Shown here: positions 17,494 through 25,996 of the stretch, piece after piece
How the letters are laid out: each line of letters starts with the position of its first letter
Numbering within the stretch: the stretch's first letter is position 1
Source: Anianabacter salinae
GTDB lineage: Bacteria > Pseudomonadota > Alphaproteobacteria > Rhodobacterales > Rhodobacteraceae
Assembly: GCF_019061145.1 (NCBI RefSeq)
Contig: NZ_JAHQZS010000003.1
Span: 1-64,000 of the forward strand
Direction of reading: 5' to 3'
Length of the DNA: 64,000 nucleotides
Made by a program: the position numbers and the translations under genes
Notes under the pieces: model-generated
What the model saw: the letters and a program-made list of their open reading frames with translations, nothing else
Databases searched by the model: none
Told to the model about the DNA's origin: nothing

Positions 17494-18777
17494 CTACGAA
17501 CCCCAGTATCTTGTCAGTCGATCCGTCGCCCGGTCGACCTTGCGGTTCAGGTCTTCGAAACTGACCGCCCGGCCTTTCCATCCCATGTCGCCCTTGCAAT
17601 GTGCGCAGGCGCGGTGCTGCAGGCGTTGAATACGGTCCAACCCATAGGCACCGCTCCGGCTGAAGATCCGCCATTCGTCGAAGCCAGGCTGGAGCTTTAC
17701 CCCCTCGATCTTGAACCGGTCGCCGATGGTAGGTTTGACGAAGTGCAGCGCTGCGCGCCGCATTTCAAAGAAGTCAAAGCCATGCAGTTTCCCGACCTCG
17801 TCAAGGTCGAAGGCGCCAGGAATGTCCAGGCCACGCTTGATGTGGAAGGAGAATTCGATGCGGCTTCGCTTCTGGTCGTCTCCCAACGGGTCGGCTGTGC
17901 TAGGAACGGGCTGTCGACGGTCCGTGGTCTTGTCCATAATCCGGAAATGCACCAGCCCGCGCTCGCCGACGTAGTATGTCGCATCAATCGGCGGCTGATG
18001 ATGGGCGTCGAGGTGCAAGGCGATACCGTCTCGTCGGTCGAGCCCGATTTCCCTGATCGACTTCATCAATTGCTTTCTTGGGTGCGCGCGCTTCCGGTCG
18101 ACGACGAAACCAGTGTGGCCTTTCTCGTTCGGAAAAAACCGCGCATCGCCCTTGCCAATTCTTGGCAGGCCGTTCCGCCCAATCGGGTCGACAACGGATC
18201 TTTCTGGCAAGAAATGCCGTTTCAGCACTTCCGTCATCTGCCAGCGAAGGATCTGCGCAGTGTCGGGGTGGATCGTATCGATATCCTTGACGTAGAAATC
18301 CACGGAAACTTCGATGGCCGTCACAGGGAGCTTCGAGGCAGATCCAAGCGAGTGCGGATACCGGGCATCAATCGCGGCAAGGACTCGCTCAAGCTCGCGC
18401 GGTCGTGGTTGCTGGATCCGGATGTAGTAAGATCTGCACCAAGTGTATTTCGCGCCACCTTTCAATTCGACGTAGACCGATGAGGACGAACCCATTGCCT
18501 CCAAGGCCTTTCTCGCCGTTTTTTGAATGTGGACCGGCTGAGTGGCTTGCAGTGTGACGAGTTGGAACTCGATGAAATCGATAACTGCCTCGCAGCGATA
18601 TCGGCTAAAGTCGATCTGCGGCTCTAGGACGGTGCGATCGTTCAGCACGGATTGCGGCGCGTGTCCGGGCGTGGGGGCATAGGGCACCAAATCATACCGC
18701 AGCGTCGGCGGGTCGCTGAGGAGTAGGAGCTGCGGTGCAGTGTTGAAGCGCAGGTCGATGTCTTCCCGTTGTGTCAT
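17494..18777 (-). CDS. putative Rep_trans/RstA-like replication initiator
   Basis: 427 aa. The motif order fits the phage/plasmid replication-initiation family (PF02486 type: pT181 Rep, RstA, MobT): an early acidic strand VIDFIEFQL (residues ~65-73); AIEVSVDFYV (154-163), like the RiDlAvD motif; TYYVGERGLVHFRIMDK (267-283), like TiYiGsR.S...RiYdK; and RSRIEFSFHIKRG (304-316), like the following RvElelk strand. Such proteins nick one strand to start rolling-circle replication or transfer. A CAHCKGD pair near the C-terminus is unexplained. It is last in a three-gene minus-strand operon and lies next to the hairpin cluster. Family membership is inferred from motif order only. Confidence 0.5.
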   Translation of the reverse strand: MTQREDIDLRFNTAPQLLLLSDPPTLRYDLVPYAPTPGHAPQSVLNDRTVLEPQIDFSRYRCEAVIDFIEFQLVTLQATQPVHIQKTARKALEAMGSSSSVYVELKGGAKYTWCRSYYIRIQQPRPRELERVLAAIDARYPHSLGSASKLPVTAIEVSVDFYVKDIDTIHPDTAQILRWQMTEVLKRHFLPERSVVDPIGRNGLPRIGKGDARFFPNEKGHTGFVVDRKRAHPRKQLMKSIREIGLDRRDGIALHLDAHHQPPIDATYYVGERGLVHFRIMDKTTDRRQPVPSTADPLGDDQKRSRIEFSFHIKRGLDIPGAFDLDEVGKLHGFDFFEMRRAALHFVKPTIGDRFKIEGVKLQPGFDEWRIFSRSGAYGLDRIQRLQHRACAHCKGDMGWKGRAVSFEDLNRKVDRATDRLTRYWGS

Positions 18778-18925
18778 GTGTCGTTGTCGCTTTCAGAATC
18801 GAGGTGTCGTCACGGCCGTCATTGCGAGCGGACATGCTGGGTTGGGTTGATCCGGATGCCCCACGCCGGCGATTAGGGATGGGCTCTTGGGCTGCGATTG
18901 CTACATGCGAGCGCCACACCGGGCG

Positions 18926-19378
18926 TCAGGCTGCGATTGCTGCTTGAAGATGTTCCTCGAGATCGAACGGTGCTTCCCACCCGGTTTGAGGAACAGGCGG
19001 GCTGCTAATTGACCGTGGGACGACGAAGGCTTCCGGTAACGGCGCCGCACTGCTCGCAAGAGTGCATATGGCATTAGAGACAGCCGCCGTGCCGTAAGCG
19101 TCTGCGAGATTTCGAAAGCTCGGGTAGGTGTCAGAGAGGAGACGCAGACGTCTGCTGCCGGTTTCATCCACGTTGAAAACAGTCGCTTGATACCGGATAC
19201 ATCGCAGGAGGATACGTTTGCTCGTGCGCACGAACGACCTGCTGCAGTAGCCCGTATCGCGGCCCGCTCGCGCGCTGTCTTGGGGGCCGGTCTGCAAGAT
19301 CCACTGTAGCCCGTTATGGCTAAGGCGGCTGATCCCGCTTTGATTGAGTAGGAAGACGGTCTCGATACGGTGCGCCAT
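18926..19378 (-). CDS. hypothetical protein, middle gene of the Rep-like operon
   Basis: 150 aa with AGGAGACC a few bases before the ATG, so translation is likely. No known domain was recognised. The segment SRSFVRTSKRILLRCIRYQA is basic and hydrophobic, and the C-terminal third is proline-rich (SRSISSPPVPQTGWEAP). There is no signal peptide. It lies 90 bases after the 332-aa gene and 148 bases before the Rep-like gene on the same strand. It is probably an accessory protein of the element. Confidence 0.55.
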   Translation of the reverse strand: MAHRIETVFLLNQSGISRLSHNGLQWILQTGPQDSARAGRDTGYCSRSFVRTSKRILLRCIRYQATVFNVDETGSRRLRLLSDTYPSFRNLADAYGTAAVSNAICTLASSAAPLPEAFVVPRSISSPPVPQTGWEAPFDLEEHLQAAIAA

Positions 19379-19468
19379 GGCAAAGGTCTCCTGTTCGCAG
19401 CCGCGGCTGCGTCATTTGGGGGTTGTCTGCGTGGGGATCGGGCGCGGCCTCCGCGCCCGATGATGAGG

Positions 19469-20467
19469 TCAGGGTCGGCTGGCTGGCTCGGCTGGTTCGT
19501 CGAACTTCGCGGCGTGCTGATCCGCGAGAAATTTCAGGTCGTCCGGTGTCATTCTTTGCCACTCGATTCCGCGCACACGCATCCAGCGGCCTCCGTCTCC
19601 CGGGCGGCGCCACTCCGGCGACGGCATGAGATGCAACGCTGCGAGAGCCTCATTGAAGTCGGCAACTTTCTGCTCGCAGCCCTCGGCATCGATCAGGTAG
19701 TGGCCGTCCTTCTTCAGGCCGGGATGAAAGGTGCTGCCATCCTTGGCGACCGGAACGAACACGGCAGCTTCAAGGAGACGGTCGCGTTCGATCAGGATTT
19801 CTGTGTCATCCTGCTCCCGCCAGATCGACATACAGAACTTCTCCGGCCGTTTCCGGAGCCAGGCAAGTGCCTCGTCTGCCGGGATCCCATATTGCGCGCC
19901 CTTGATTTCGTCCTTCATCGCGAGCTTGTTCTTGATCGTCTGGAGCGCCAGCCCTGACAAGAGCGACAACTCGTCAGCCGTGATCGACTGCCTGCTATCG
20001 AGCTTCCATCGCGCAAGCGCTTTGTTCGCCACGGTGGTCATGTCCGCGGTTTTCAATTCCCATTGGTCGACCGGCATCACTTTGAAGAGCATGTTTGCCA
20101 TGGCGATCTGGCCAGCAAGCAGCGCTTCGCGTTCTGCAGTGTTCCGCGCCGTCGCGAGCACGATACCGTAGTCCGCATAGGCCGAGAGGTCGTGAAAGAG
20201 GTGCCCGATCGGGACCTCCGAGTAGTAACCTCCGCCAACATCTGCGAGACACTGCCGCCACCCATCAGAATGATCTTCACCGGGCAAAGCTCTCGCAATC
20301 AGTTCGTCGAGTGCCGCACCGGCAACCTTGCTGCCGAACATGATCCCCAGCAGTTCGTCGATGCGGTCAAGCATCTGAAAGACCGCTTCCGAGAAGACCT
20401 CCTCCGATCCGAAGAGCTCGGTGAACTCGGAAGCGCGTTCCTGGAATTCATCTTGTGGCGTCTGCAT
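19469..20467 (-). CDS. hypothetical protein with central helix-turn-helix, first gene of the Rep-like operon
   Basis: 332 aa with a strong GGAGGATCC ribosome site before the ATG. The N-terminus is acidic and helical (EFTELFGSEEVFSEAVFQML). Residues ~162-184 (ITADELSLLSGLALQTIKNK) look like a helix-turn-helix, followed by a lysine-rich linker and YGIPADEALAWLRKRPEKF, which resembles an excisionase-type wing. It may be a regulator or a replication/partition accessory factor. The promoter region holds a 32-bp dyad over the -10 and -35, which suggests repression, perhaps by this protein or the 16633 regulator. Confidence 0.6.
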   Translation of the reverse strand: MQTPQDEFQERASEFTELFGSEEVFSEAVFQMLDRIDELLGIMFGSKVAGAALDELIARALPGEDHSDGWRQCLADVGGGYYSEVPIGHLFHDLSAYADYGIVLATARNTAEREALLAGQIAMANMLFKVMPVDQWELKTADMTTVANKALARWKLDSRQSITADELSLLSGLALQTIKNKLAMKDEIKGAQYGIPADEALAWLRKRPEKFCMSIWREQDDTEILIERDRLLEAAVFVPVAKDGSTFHPGLKKDGHYLIDAEGCEQKVADFNEALAALHLMPSPEWRRPGDGGRWMRVRGIEWQRMTPDDLKFLADQHAAKFDEPAEPASRP

Positions 20468-20528
20468 CTGGATCCTCCTGCGTTGCTGTTGGAGCGATAC
20501 ATGGGCCCAGAAATCTCAGCAGTCTAGA

Positions 20529-20564
20529 ATTATACAGGTATAAGATGCGATACCGCATACTGTA
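20529..20564 (-). promoter_or_regulatory. promoter with overlapping operator dyad for the 20467 operon
   Basis: On the minus strand a perfect -10 TATAAT (20534-20529) is followed by a leader of about 55 bases to the ATG at 20467. The -35 zone (TGCGGT, 20557-20552) is weak. A dyad runs from TACAG at 20533 to CTGTA at 20564 and encloses ATGCG-ATAC-CGCAT, so it covers the promoter. This layout suits repression. Confidence 0.5.
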
Positions 20565-20669
20565 TTGACAGCGATTAGGCATGGGTAGCTGACTTGATAT
20601 CGAAAAATGAGCAAGCACCCTGGCGTTAGTCCGAGTGCGTGCGACACCCACCTGCAGTTTGCGGCATGG

Positions 20670-20781
20670 CCCGTTGCAGGAAGTCCTAGCTGGTGTGCGA
20701 GCGGCCATGGCAGCATCGTTCAGACGGATCGGCGTGCAGCGGCATTACCCTTATACAGCGCGATGTCGATAGATCGATCTA
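20670..20781 (+). repeat. 111-bp repeat family, copy A
   Basis: Starts CCCGTTGCAGGAAGTCCTAG and ends in the palindrome TAGATCGATCTA (20770-20781), with CGGCATTACCCTTATACAGCG in the middle. It is closely similar to copy C at 30533 and more distantly to copy B at 24501; all three point the same way. It separates the Rep-like element from the Lrp/catabolic operon. No gene is evident inside it. Confidence 0.8.
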
Positions 20782-20925
20782 TGCACCCTCAGCCCCGGAG
20801 CGTGTCCTTCCGTTCACAGCCTACGGACCCGCTGAAACCGGGGAGCGCCCCCGACTTAGATCGGTTCAGACACCGCTGTTCTCATCAAGCGAGTTCTCCA
20901 GAACGACGTTGCACTGAGAGCAGGC

Positions 20926-21387
20926 TCAACCCTTGCCAACCGGCACGGCAAAGCCCGTTTTGACGCTGTCCATTACGGCGCTAGTCCGAAACCGCAGGAC
21001 ATTGTCTTCCGCAAAGAAATGGTGGCGCGTGAAGGCCTCAAAATCAGCCATATCGTAGGCCGACACGATGAGAATGAAATCGGCATTCCCGGTCACATAA
21101 TAGCATTGCATCACTTCGGGCGCGGTCTGCATCGCGGCCTTGAAACGATCCAGATCGGCCTTGCGTTCGTTTTGCAAGTTAACCTCGACAACCAGAATCA
21201 AGCCGCGCCCGACTCTGGCGGGATCAAGAACAGCGATCTCGGCCTTGATGATCCCGGAGGACCGTAGGCGGGCCATCCGCTTGCGGCAGGCATCGGGCGA
21301 GAGGCCGACCTGCTGTGCCATCGCCTCCGCTGTGGTGCGAGCGTTGTGCTGGAGGACATCCAGAATATCTGCATCGAATTTATCCAT
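20926..21387 (-). CDS. Lrp/AsnC-family transcriptional regulator
   Basis: 153 aa from MDKFDADILDVLQHNART. The N-terminal HTH (AEAMAQQVGLSPDACRKRMA, then LRSSGIIKAEIAVLD) and C-terminal RAM/AsnC ligand domain (VEVNLQNERKADLDRFKAAM, VTGNADFILIVSAYDMADFE) are complete. It is divergent from the DpaL-like operon with a 166-bp shared upstream region, the usual layout for a local regulator. Ectoine-degradation clusters carry a similar Lrp regulator (DoeX/EnuR-linked), which fits the EutA- and DoeA-like genes next door. The inducer is probably a pathway amino acid. Confidence 0.9.
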   Translation of the reverse strand: MDKFDADILDVLQHNARTTAEAMAQQVGLSPDACRKRMARLRSSGIIKAEIAVLDPARVGRGLILVVEVNLQNERKADLDRFKAAMQTAPEVMQCYYVTGNADFILIVSAYDMADFEAFTRHHFFAEDNVLRFRTSAVMDSVKTGFAVPVGKG

Positions 21388-21553
21388 TTGGGGCAGGGTC
21401 GCGGAAATTCGGCGCAAAGAGAAGCTTTCCGTGAAAGCGGGTCCGATAATCGGCCTGATTTGTTCCTGTGACGCCGAAACAAGGCTCTGAGAGTGCCAAA
21501 TTATCCGGTTGGCCTGTCGACTGTTGCGATAGGCTGCAACGAAATGAAAATGG

Positions 21554-22603
21554 ATGAGAACGGTGCAACACTTCCAGAATCCTTGGCGGGGGCGCGGCTT
21601 TCCAGCAGGCGGGTTGTCCCCGCTCGCGGATGTATCCGACGTGGCAGAACTCTTGTCGAAATGCCCTGCGCATACGCCGACACAGCTGCGGGATGCGCCA
21701 GAGCTTGCGGTCGCGTTGGGTGTGGCGCGCATCAGTCTGAAAGATGAACGCCAACGGATGGGCCTTGGCAGTTTCAAAGCGCTTGGTGCTGCCCATGCGA
21801 TAGCGCGCGAGGCTGCGGTGGTTGGGGCGGGTGATCTGCTACAGGCGCTGCAAGGGCGGGTATATGTGACCGCCAGCGCAGGAAACCATGGGCTGTCGGT
21901 GGCTGCTGGCGCCCGGTTGTTCGGGGCGCGTGCGGTGATCTATCTGTCTGACGCCGTGCCAGAGGCATTCGCCGAACGCCTGCGGGAAAAAGGGGCCGAT
22001 GTCGTGCGCGCAGGTGCGGATTACGAGGCAAGCATGCGGACCGCCGCGGATGCGGCGCAGGCGCGAGGCTGGACATTGCTGTCAGACAGCTCGTGGCCCG
22101 ATTACACCGAGTTGCCGCTGCGCGTGATGGAAGGCTATCTGCAACTGGCCGCCGAGGCGGTGGCGCAAATTGACACGCCGCCCAGTCATGTCCTGCTTCA
22201 GGCAGGGGTCGGCGGTTTGGCGGCTGCCGTCGCCGCACACATGCGTCACGTCTGGGGCGAGGGCCCGCAGATCATCGTCGTTGAACCGGATGCGGCCCCG
22301 GCCCTGATGGAGGGCATCCGCGCGGGGCAGGTGGTCGATACAACCGGCCCCGCATCTTGCATGGGCAGGTTGGATTGCAAGGCCGCCTCGATGATTGCGC
22401 TGAATGGTCTGGCACGGGATGCGGACGCCTTTGTCACCATCAGTGAAACAGACGCACAGCGTGCTGCCGACCTGATGGCCGCGCATGGGCTGCCGACAAC
22501 GCCTTCCGGGGCAGCAGGGATCGCGGCGCTGCCTGCTGGACTGGATTTGCCTGCCGATGCGCATGTGTTGGCTATTGTCAGTGAAGGGCCAGAGGATGGA
22601 TGA
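21554..22603 (+). CDS. diaminopropionate ammonia-lyase-like PLP enzyme
   Basis: 349 aa, fold-type II PLP enzyme. The Schiff-base lysine is K75 in GLGSFKALG, the DpaL signature (serine/threonine dehydratases and EutB have S/T-GSFKxRG). The phosphate-binding loops ASAGNHG and QAGVGGLA and the DpaL-type motifs SSWPDYTELP and PASCMGRLDCK are present. DpaL splits 2,3-diaminopropionate to pyruvate and ammonia. This copy is about 50 residues shorter than E. coli DpaL, mostly at the N-terminus. Its stop overlaps the M24 gene start (ATGGATGA), so they are coupled. The context suggests a substrate from ectoine-like catabolism, which is unproven. Confidence 0.75.
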   Translation: MRTVQHFQNPWRGRGFPAGGLSPLADVSDVAELLSKCPAHTPTQLRDAPELAVALGVARISLKDERQRMGLGSFKALGAAHAIAREAAVVGAGDLLQALQGRVYVTASAGNHGLSVAAGARLFGARAVIYLSDAVPEAFAERLREKGADVVRAGADYEASMRTAADAAQARGWTLLSDSSWPDYTELPLRVMEGYLQLAAEAVAQIDTPPSHVLLQAGVGGLAAAVAAHMRHVWGEGPQIIVVEPDAAPALMEGIRAGQVVDTTGPASCMGRLDCKAASMIALNGLARDADAFVTISETDAQRAADLMAAHGLPTTPSGAAGIAALPAGLDLPADAHVLAIVSEGPEDG

Positions 22604-23762
22604 ACGCTCTCTGATCTTTCCGGCGCACGAATACCGCGCACGCATCGAGCGTCTGCAAGCAGGAATGGCCGCGCAAGGGCTGTCGGCGCTGTTGCTGACG
22701 TCGCCTGCCGACATTTTCTATGCCACGGGCTTTCTGACCCGCTTCTGGGAAAGCCCCGCGCGGCCGTGGTTTGTAGTTGTCCCGAGTGAGGGGGAGCCGG
22801 TGGCGGTGATCCCGTCGATCGGGGCCGATCTGATGGGGCGCACATGGTTGTGCGATATCCGCACATGGAACTCTCCCGACCCGCGCGACGATGGCGTCGG
22901 CCTGTTGGTAGAGACGCTCGCGGAAATTGTCGCGCCCCAAGGTCGGATTGGCCTGCCTATGGGGCCGGAAACTCATCTGCGCATGCCGCTTCAGGATTTC
23001 GAAGCAGTGCGCGCGCGGCTTGCACCGCGCCGCTTTTTTGATGCCACCGCCTGCGTTCAACGGGTGCGCGAGGTGAAATCCGAGGCCGAGATCGGCAAGA
23101 TACGCTCCGCCTGCACGGTTGCTGCCCGTGCCTTCGCCCGCGTGCCCGAATTTGCTCCTGAAGGGCGGCCATTGGAAGACGTGTTCCGCGACTTCCAGAT
23201 CGCGTTGCTGGCCGAGGGGGCGGATTGGGTCAGCTACGTCGCGGGCGGTGCGGGTCCCGAAGGCTATGGCGACGTGATCTCGCCGGCGGGTCCGTGGCCC
23301 TTGCAGCGCGGGGATATCCTGATGCTGGATACCGGCGCTGTGAAAGACGGGTATTTTTGTGACTTCGATCGGAATTTCGCGATCGGTCTGGCGTCTGATA
23401 CGGCGCGTCGCGCCCATGCCGCGCTTTGGCACGCAACAGAAGACACTCTGACTGCGTTGCTCCCCGGCATGCTGGCGCGTGATGCTCATCGCCTGCTGTC
23501 GGAGGGGCTGCAACTGCGCAACGTAACGCCCGTTGGCGGGCGGCTGGGGCATGGGCTGGGGGTCACGCTGACCGAATGGCCATCCTTTACCCCGCTGGAC
23601 GACACCCCGTTGCGCGAGGGCATGGTCCTGACTCTGGAACCCGGTTGCGTCACGACCGAGGGACGGATCATGGTGCATGAAGAAAACATCGTCCTGCGGG
23701 CGGATGGGCCAGAGTTGCTGTCATCCCGCGCGCTCGAGGATCTGCCAATGATCCGACCATGA
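22596..23762 (+). CDS. M24-family hydrolase, ectoine hydrolase (DoeA/EutD)-like
   Basis: 388 aa with a creatinase-type N-domain (MDERSLIFPAHEYRARIERL start) and a pita-bread catalytic domain. Metal ligands are visible as D245 (MLDTGAVKDG), D256 (CDFDRNF), H319 (RLGHGLG), E348 (LTLEPG) and E362 (VHEENIV). The GHGLGVTLTEWPS stretch and the ending RALEDLPMI closely follow ectoine hydrolase DoeA, which opens the ectoine ring. Other M24 Xaa-Pro peptidases are possible. It overlaps both neighbours (8 bases upstream, ATGA downstream), forming a tight operon. Confidence 0.75.
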   Translation: MDERSLIFPAHEYRARIERLQAGMAAQGLSALLLTSPADIFYATGFLTRFWESPARPWFVVVPSEGEPVAVIPSIGADLMGRTWLCDIRTWNSPDPRDDGVGLLVETLAEIVAPQGRIGLPMGPETHLRMPLQDFEAVRARLAPRRFFDATACVQRVREVKSEAEIGKIRSACTVAARAFARVPEFAPEGRPLEDVFRDFQIALLAEGADWVSYVAGGAGPEGYGDVISPAGPWPLQRGDILMLDTGAVKDGYFCDFDRNFAIGLASDTARRAHAALWHATEDTLTALLPGMLARDAHRLLSEGLQLRNVTPVGGRLGHGLGVTLTEWPSFTPLDDTPLREGMVLTLEPGCVTTEGRIMVHEENIVLRADGPELLSSRALEDLPMIRP

Positions 23763-24463
23763 CCGCCTTTCCCTATACCCTGGAAGTGAATGATCTGCCC
23801 CGGCTTGGCCTGATTGTCTTGCGTGTCGATGAAACAATCGAACAGGATTTTCGGCGCCTTTTCTCACCGGATATTGCGCGCATGTATGTCACCCGCGTGC
23901 CGTCGGGCGCAGAGCTGACACCGGACAGCATTGCGGAAATGGAACGCACTCTGCCCGCTGCGGCAAGTTTGCTGCCCTGTGAGCATCCTTTGGATGTGGT
24001 GGGCTATGCCTGCACGTCTGGCACGACGCTGATCGGCGCGGACAAAGTGCGCGAACTGGTAATGGGTGTGGCCCAGACGCGGGCCGTGACTAACCCGCTG
24101 ACTGCAGCACTGAACCAGTGCCACAGCTTGGGTCTTGAGCGTGTGGGGATCGTCTCGCCCTACATCGCCTCCATAGCTGAACCGATCAGAGCGGCGTTCG
24201 AGGCGGCAGGCATCCTGGTGCCCGACACGTTATCTTTCGGCGAGGAGGTAGAAGCCAAAGTTGCACGGATCGCCCCCAGTTCCATCGCTGCGGCTGCTCG
24301 GGTATTGGCAAACCGCAGTAAACTGGACGCAGTCTTCTTGTCCTGCACCAATCTGCGCACTTTGGATGTTCTTGCTCCATTGGCCGAAGAGCTTGGCCTA
24401 CCCGTGCTCAGTTCCAACCAGTGCCTTGCGGCGCATATGGCCGCACTGGCGAAGCGTGGCTAG
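23759..24463 (+). CDS. Asp/Glu racemase-superfamily protein, EutA-like
   Basis: 234 aa. Cysteines C85 (YACTSGTTLIG) and C196 (FLSCTNLRT) form the two-cysteine active site of the Asp/Glu racemase, maleate isomerase and arylmalonate decarboxylase superfamily. The N-terminal segment LGLIVLRVDETIEQDFRRLF is characteristic of EutA from ectoine/hydroxyectoine utilisation clusters. EutA is thought to act on a stereocentre in hydroxyectoine breakdown. Last gene of the operon; translational overlap with the M24 gene. No EutC, deacetylase or ectoine transporter follows, so the pathway is incomplete here. Confidence 0.75.
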   Translation: MTAFPYTLEVNDLPRLGLIVLRVDETIEQDFRRLFSPDIARMYVTRVPSGAELTPDSIAEMERTLPAAASLLPCEHPLDVVGYACTSGTTLIGADKVRELVMGVAQTRAVTNPLTAALNQCHSLGLERVGIVSPYIASIAEPIRAAFEAAGILVPDTLSFGEEVEAKVARIAPSSIAAAARVLANRSKLDAVFLSCTNLRTLDVLAPLAEELGLPVLSSNQCLAAHMAALAKRG

Positions 24464-24500
24464 ATGCACCTGCTGAAGCCACGTGTGCTTCACTGTCTGG

Positions 24501-24612
24501 CCCGTTGCAGGAAGTCCTAGGTAGTGTGCGCGCGGCCATGGCAGCTTCGTTCATATCGATCGGCGCCAGGGCCAATTAGCCTTATGGAGCCGTGGGCGCA
24601 GATCGACCGCCG
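24501..24612 (+). repeat. 111-bp repeat family, copy B (diverged)
   Basis: Shares CCCGTTGCAGGAAGTCCTAG exactly with copies A and C, then GTGTGCG.GCGGCCATGGCAGC and a recognisable middle. The terminal palindrome is decayed to CAGATCGACCG (about 24599-24609). It lies directly after the EutA-like gene and before the Crp/Fnr module. The remaining ~240 bases to 24850 show no gene. Confidence 0.75.
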
Positions 24613-24850
24613 CTGTCGACAGCCGCAGCCGCAGCCATGGCCAAAGCCTCAGGCCACGGGTCGAGACGTTGAGGTCATGCCGGTGAAAAGCCTGCTCGAC
24701 CGGGCACTCGCGCGCGCCGAGGTGTCCGTCCGGGCCTCCTGTTACTGCCGCAGCGCGGTGGAATAGGCGGCGGAGGATGTTCCGGATCGAATCCTGCAAG
24801 TGGCATGTCGGTAAACAACATGGTCGCATCATCGAGATCAGAAAGTCCTC

Positions 24851-25651
24851 CTAGCGGAGCAGGGGGCCGTCCTGATCCAGATAATCCGTATTGAAGCCCG
24901 AAAGAGCCACCAGACCGAAAAAATCGTCGAAGGCGACATGACCTTTTTGGAAGGTTACCAGCCCTTCTTCACGAAGATGCCGCAAGACGCGGTTGACGTG
25001 CACGGCGCTCAGCCCCAGCGCATCCGCCAAATGGAACTGCGTCAACGGGCAATCGAAGCCGGTCCTGTCGCCGATCCCTACCAGATGGAGACGGGTGCTC
25101 AGTTCCAAGAGGAAATGCGCCATACGCATCTCGGCCGAGCGGCGGCCGAGATTGACGAGGTGCTCGACCACCATTGCCTCATCACGTGACGCCGCCCAGA
25201 GCACGGCAGTCGCAAGCCTTGGCGCTTCTGCAAAGCTGTCGAAAATATCTGCCGCGAGGACTTCTGACGCCTCGATCCGTGTCAACGCTTCACTGCTGTG
25301 GTCCGCAGTTCGGAACAGGATGCTGCGCAGGCCGAGAAAATCGCCCGGTATCTGGACGTCCACGATCTGCCGTTCGCCGTCCGCAAGCTGCTTGAACGAG
25401 CAGGCCCAGCCCTCTGCCAGGATGAAGGCAGACTGGTTACGTTCGCCCTCATGGATCATTTCATGGCCTGCCCGAAAAACCCGTCTTCGGCTGTGATATC
25501 GCGCAAGCGTCTTGAGATCAGTGCTGGACAGGGCCACAAAAGCGGAAAGCTTGCGCGTCAAAGGGCTTTGCAGGATCGACACGTCGGCTTTCCCCCCTTG
25601 TGTGGCGGTGTCTGGTCTGAGTTTACGAATAACCTGAAAAACTTGTCTCAT
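24851..25651 (-). CDS. Crp/Fnr-family transcriptional regulator
   Basis: About 266 aa from the ATG at 25651 (an ATG at 25690 is also possible). The cyclic-nucleotide-binding-type beta roll occupies about residues 35-150 (RVFRAGHEMIHEGERNQSAF, VDVQIPGDFLGLRS). A winged helix follows (LTQFHLADALGLSAVHVNRV, LRHLREEGLV). It lacks the N-terminal cysteine set of FNR, so it is not an oxygen-sensing Fe-S type. It is divergent from the 77-aa gene at 25763, and such pairs recur in Rhodobacterales stress clusters. It probably regulates the small stress genes to its right. Confidence 0.85.
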   Translation of the reverse strand: MRQVFQVIRKLRPDTATQGGKADVSILQSPLTRKLSAFVALSSTDLKTLARYHSRRRVFRAGHEMIHEGERNQSAFILAEGWACSFKQLADGERQIVDVQIPGDFLGLRSILFRTADHSSEALTRIEASEVLAADIFDSFAEAPRLATAVLWAASRDEAMVVEHLVNLGRRSAEMRMAHFLLELSTRLHLVGIGDRTGFDCPLTQFHLADALGLSAVHVNRVLRHLREEGLVTFQKGHVAFDDFFGLVALSGFNTDYLDQDGPLLR

Positions 25652-25762
25652 GGGCTGCTTTGGATCAGTCTCGACGAGCAGGCAATGCATAGGATCACGA
25701 ACGAACGCTGCGCTCCGACGGAGCAGGGTTCCTCTTAACCTGACCTGAAAGCGAAGCCGACC

Positions 25763-25996
25763 ATGCCACTCCCTCAAGACGTCGCCGGAACGGCAGCTCT
25801 GTCAATCTGTGAATCCCTCTTGCTGGCGCTGAACGATCGAAACATCCTCCCAGAAAAGGAAATCGTGGGCATACTCAAGGATGCGGCCGCGGCGCATCAA
25901 TTCGCCCCTGATTCCGAACAATTTGAGATGCATGCGGCCGTCGCGGTGTTGATCAACGGCATACTTGACGGCGGGAACTCCGTGCGGCGCAGGTAG
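25763..25996 (+). CDS. small conserved hypothetical protein (77 aa)
   Basis: Starts MPLPQDVAGTAALSICESLL, followed by LALNDRNILPEKEIVGIL. It is an all-helical, soluble, mildly acidic protein with no metal or membrane motif. The CDS lies 111 bases from the divergent Crp/Fnr gene. Proteins of this appearance accompany Crp/Fnr regulators in Rhodobacterales, but the function is unknown. Codon use looks like a real gene. Confidence 0.65.
   Translation: MPLPQDVAGTAALSICESLLLALNDRNILPEKEIVGILKDAAAAHQFAPDSEQFEMHAAVAVLINGILDGGNSVRRR

Noticed and set aside
13203-20781. Ordinary tailed prophage
   Set aside because: No capsid, terminase, tail or lysis genes are visible, only integrase, regulators and the Rep-like operon.
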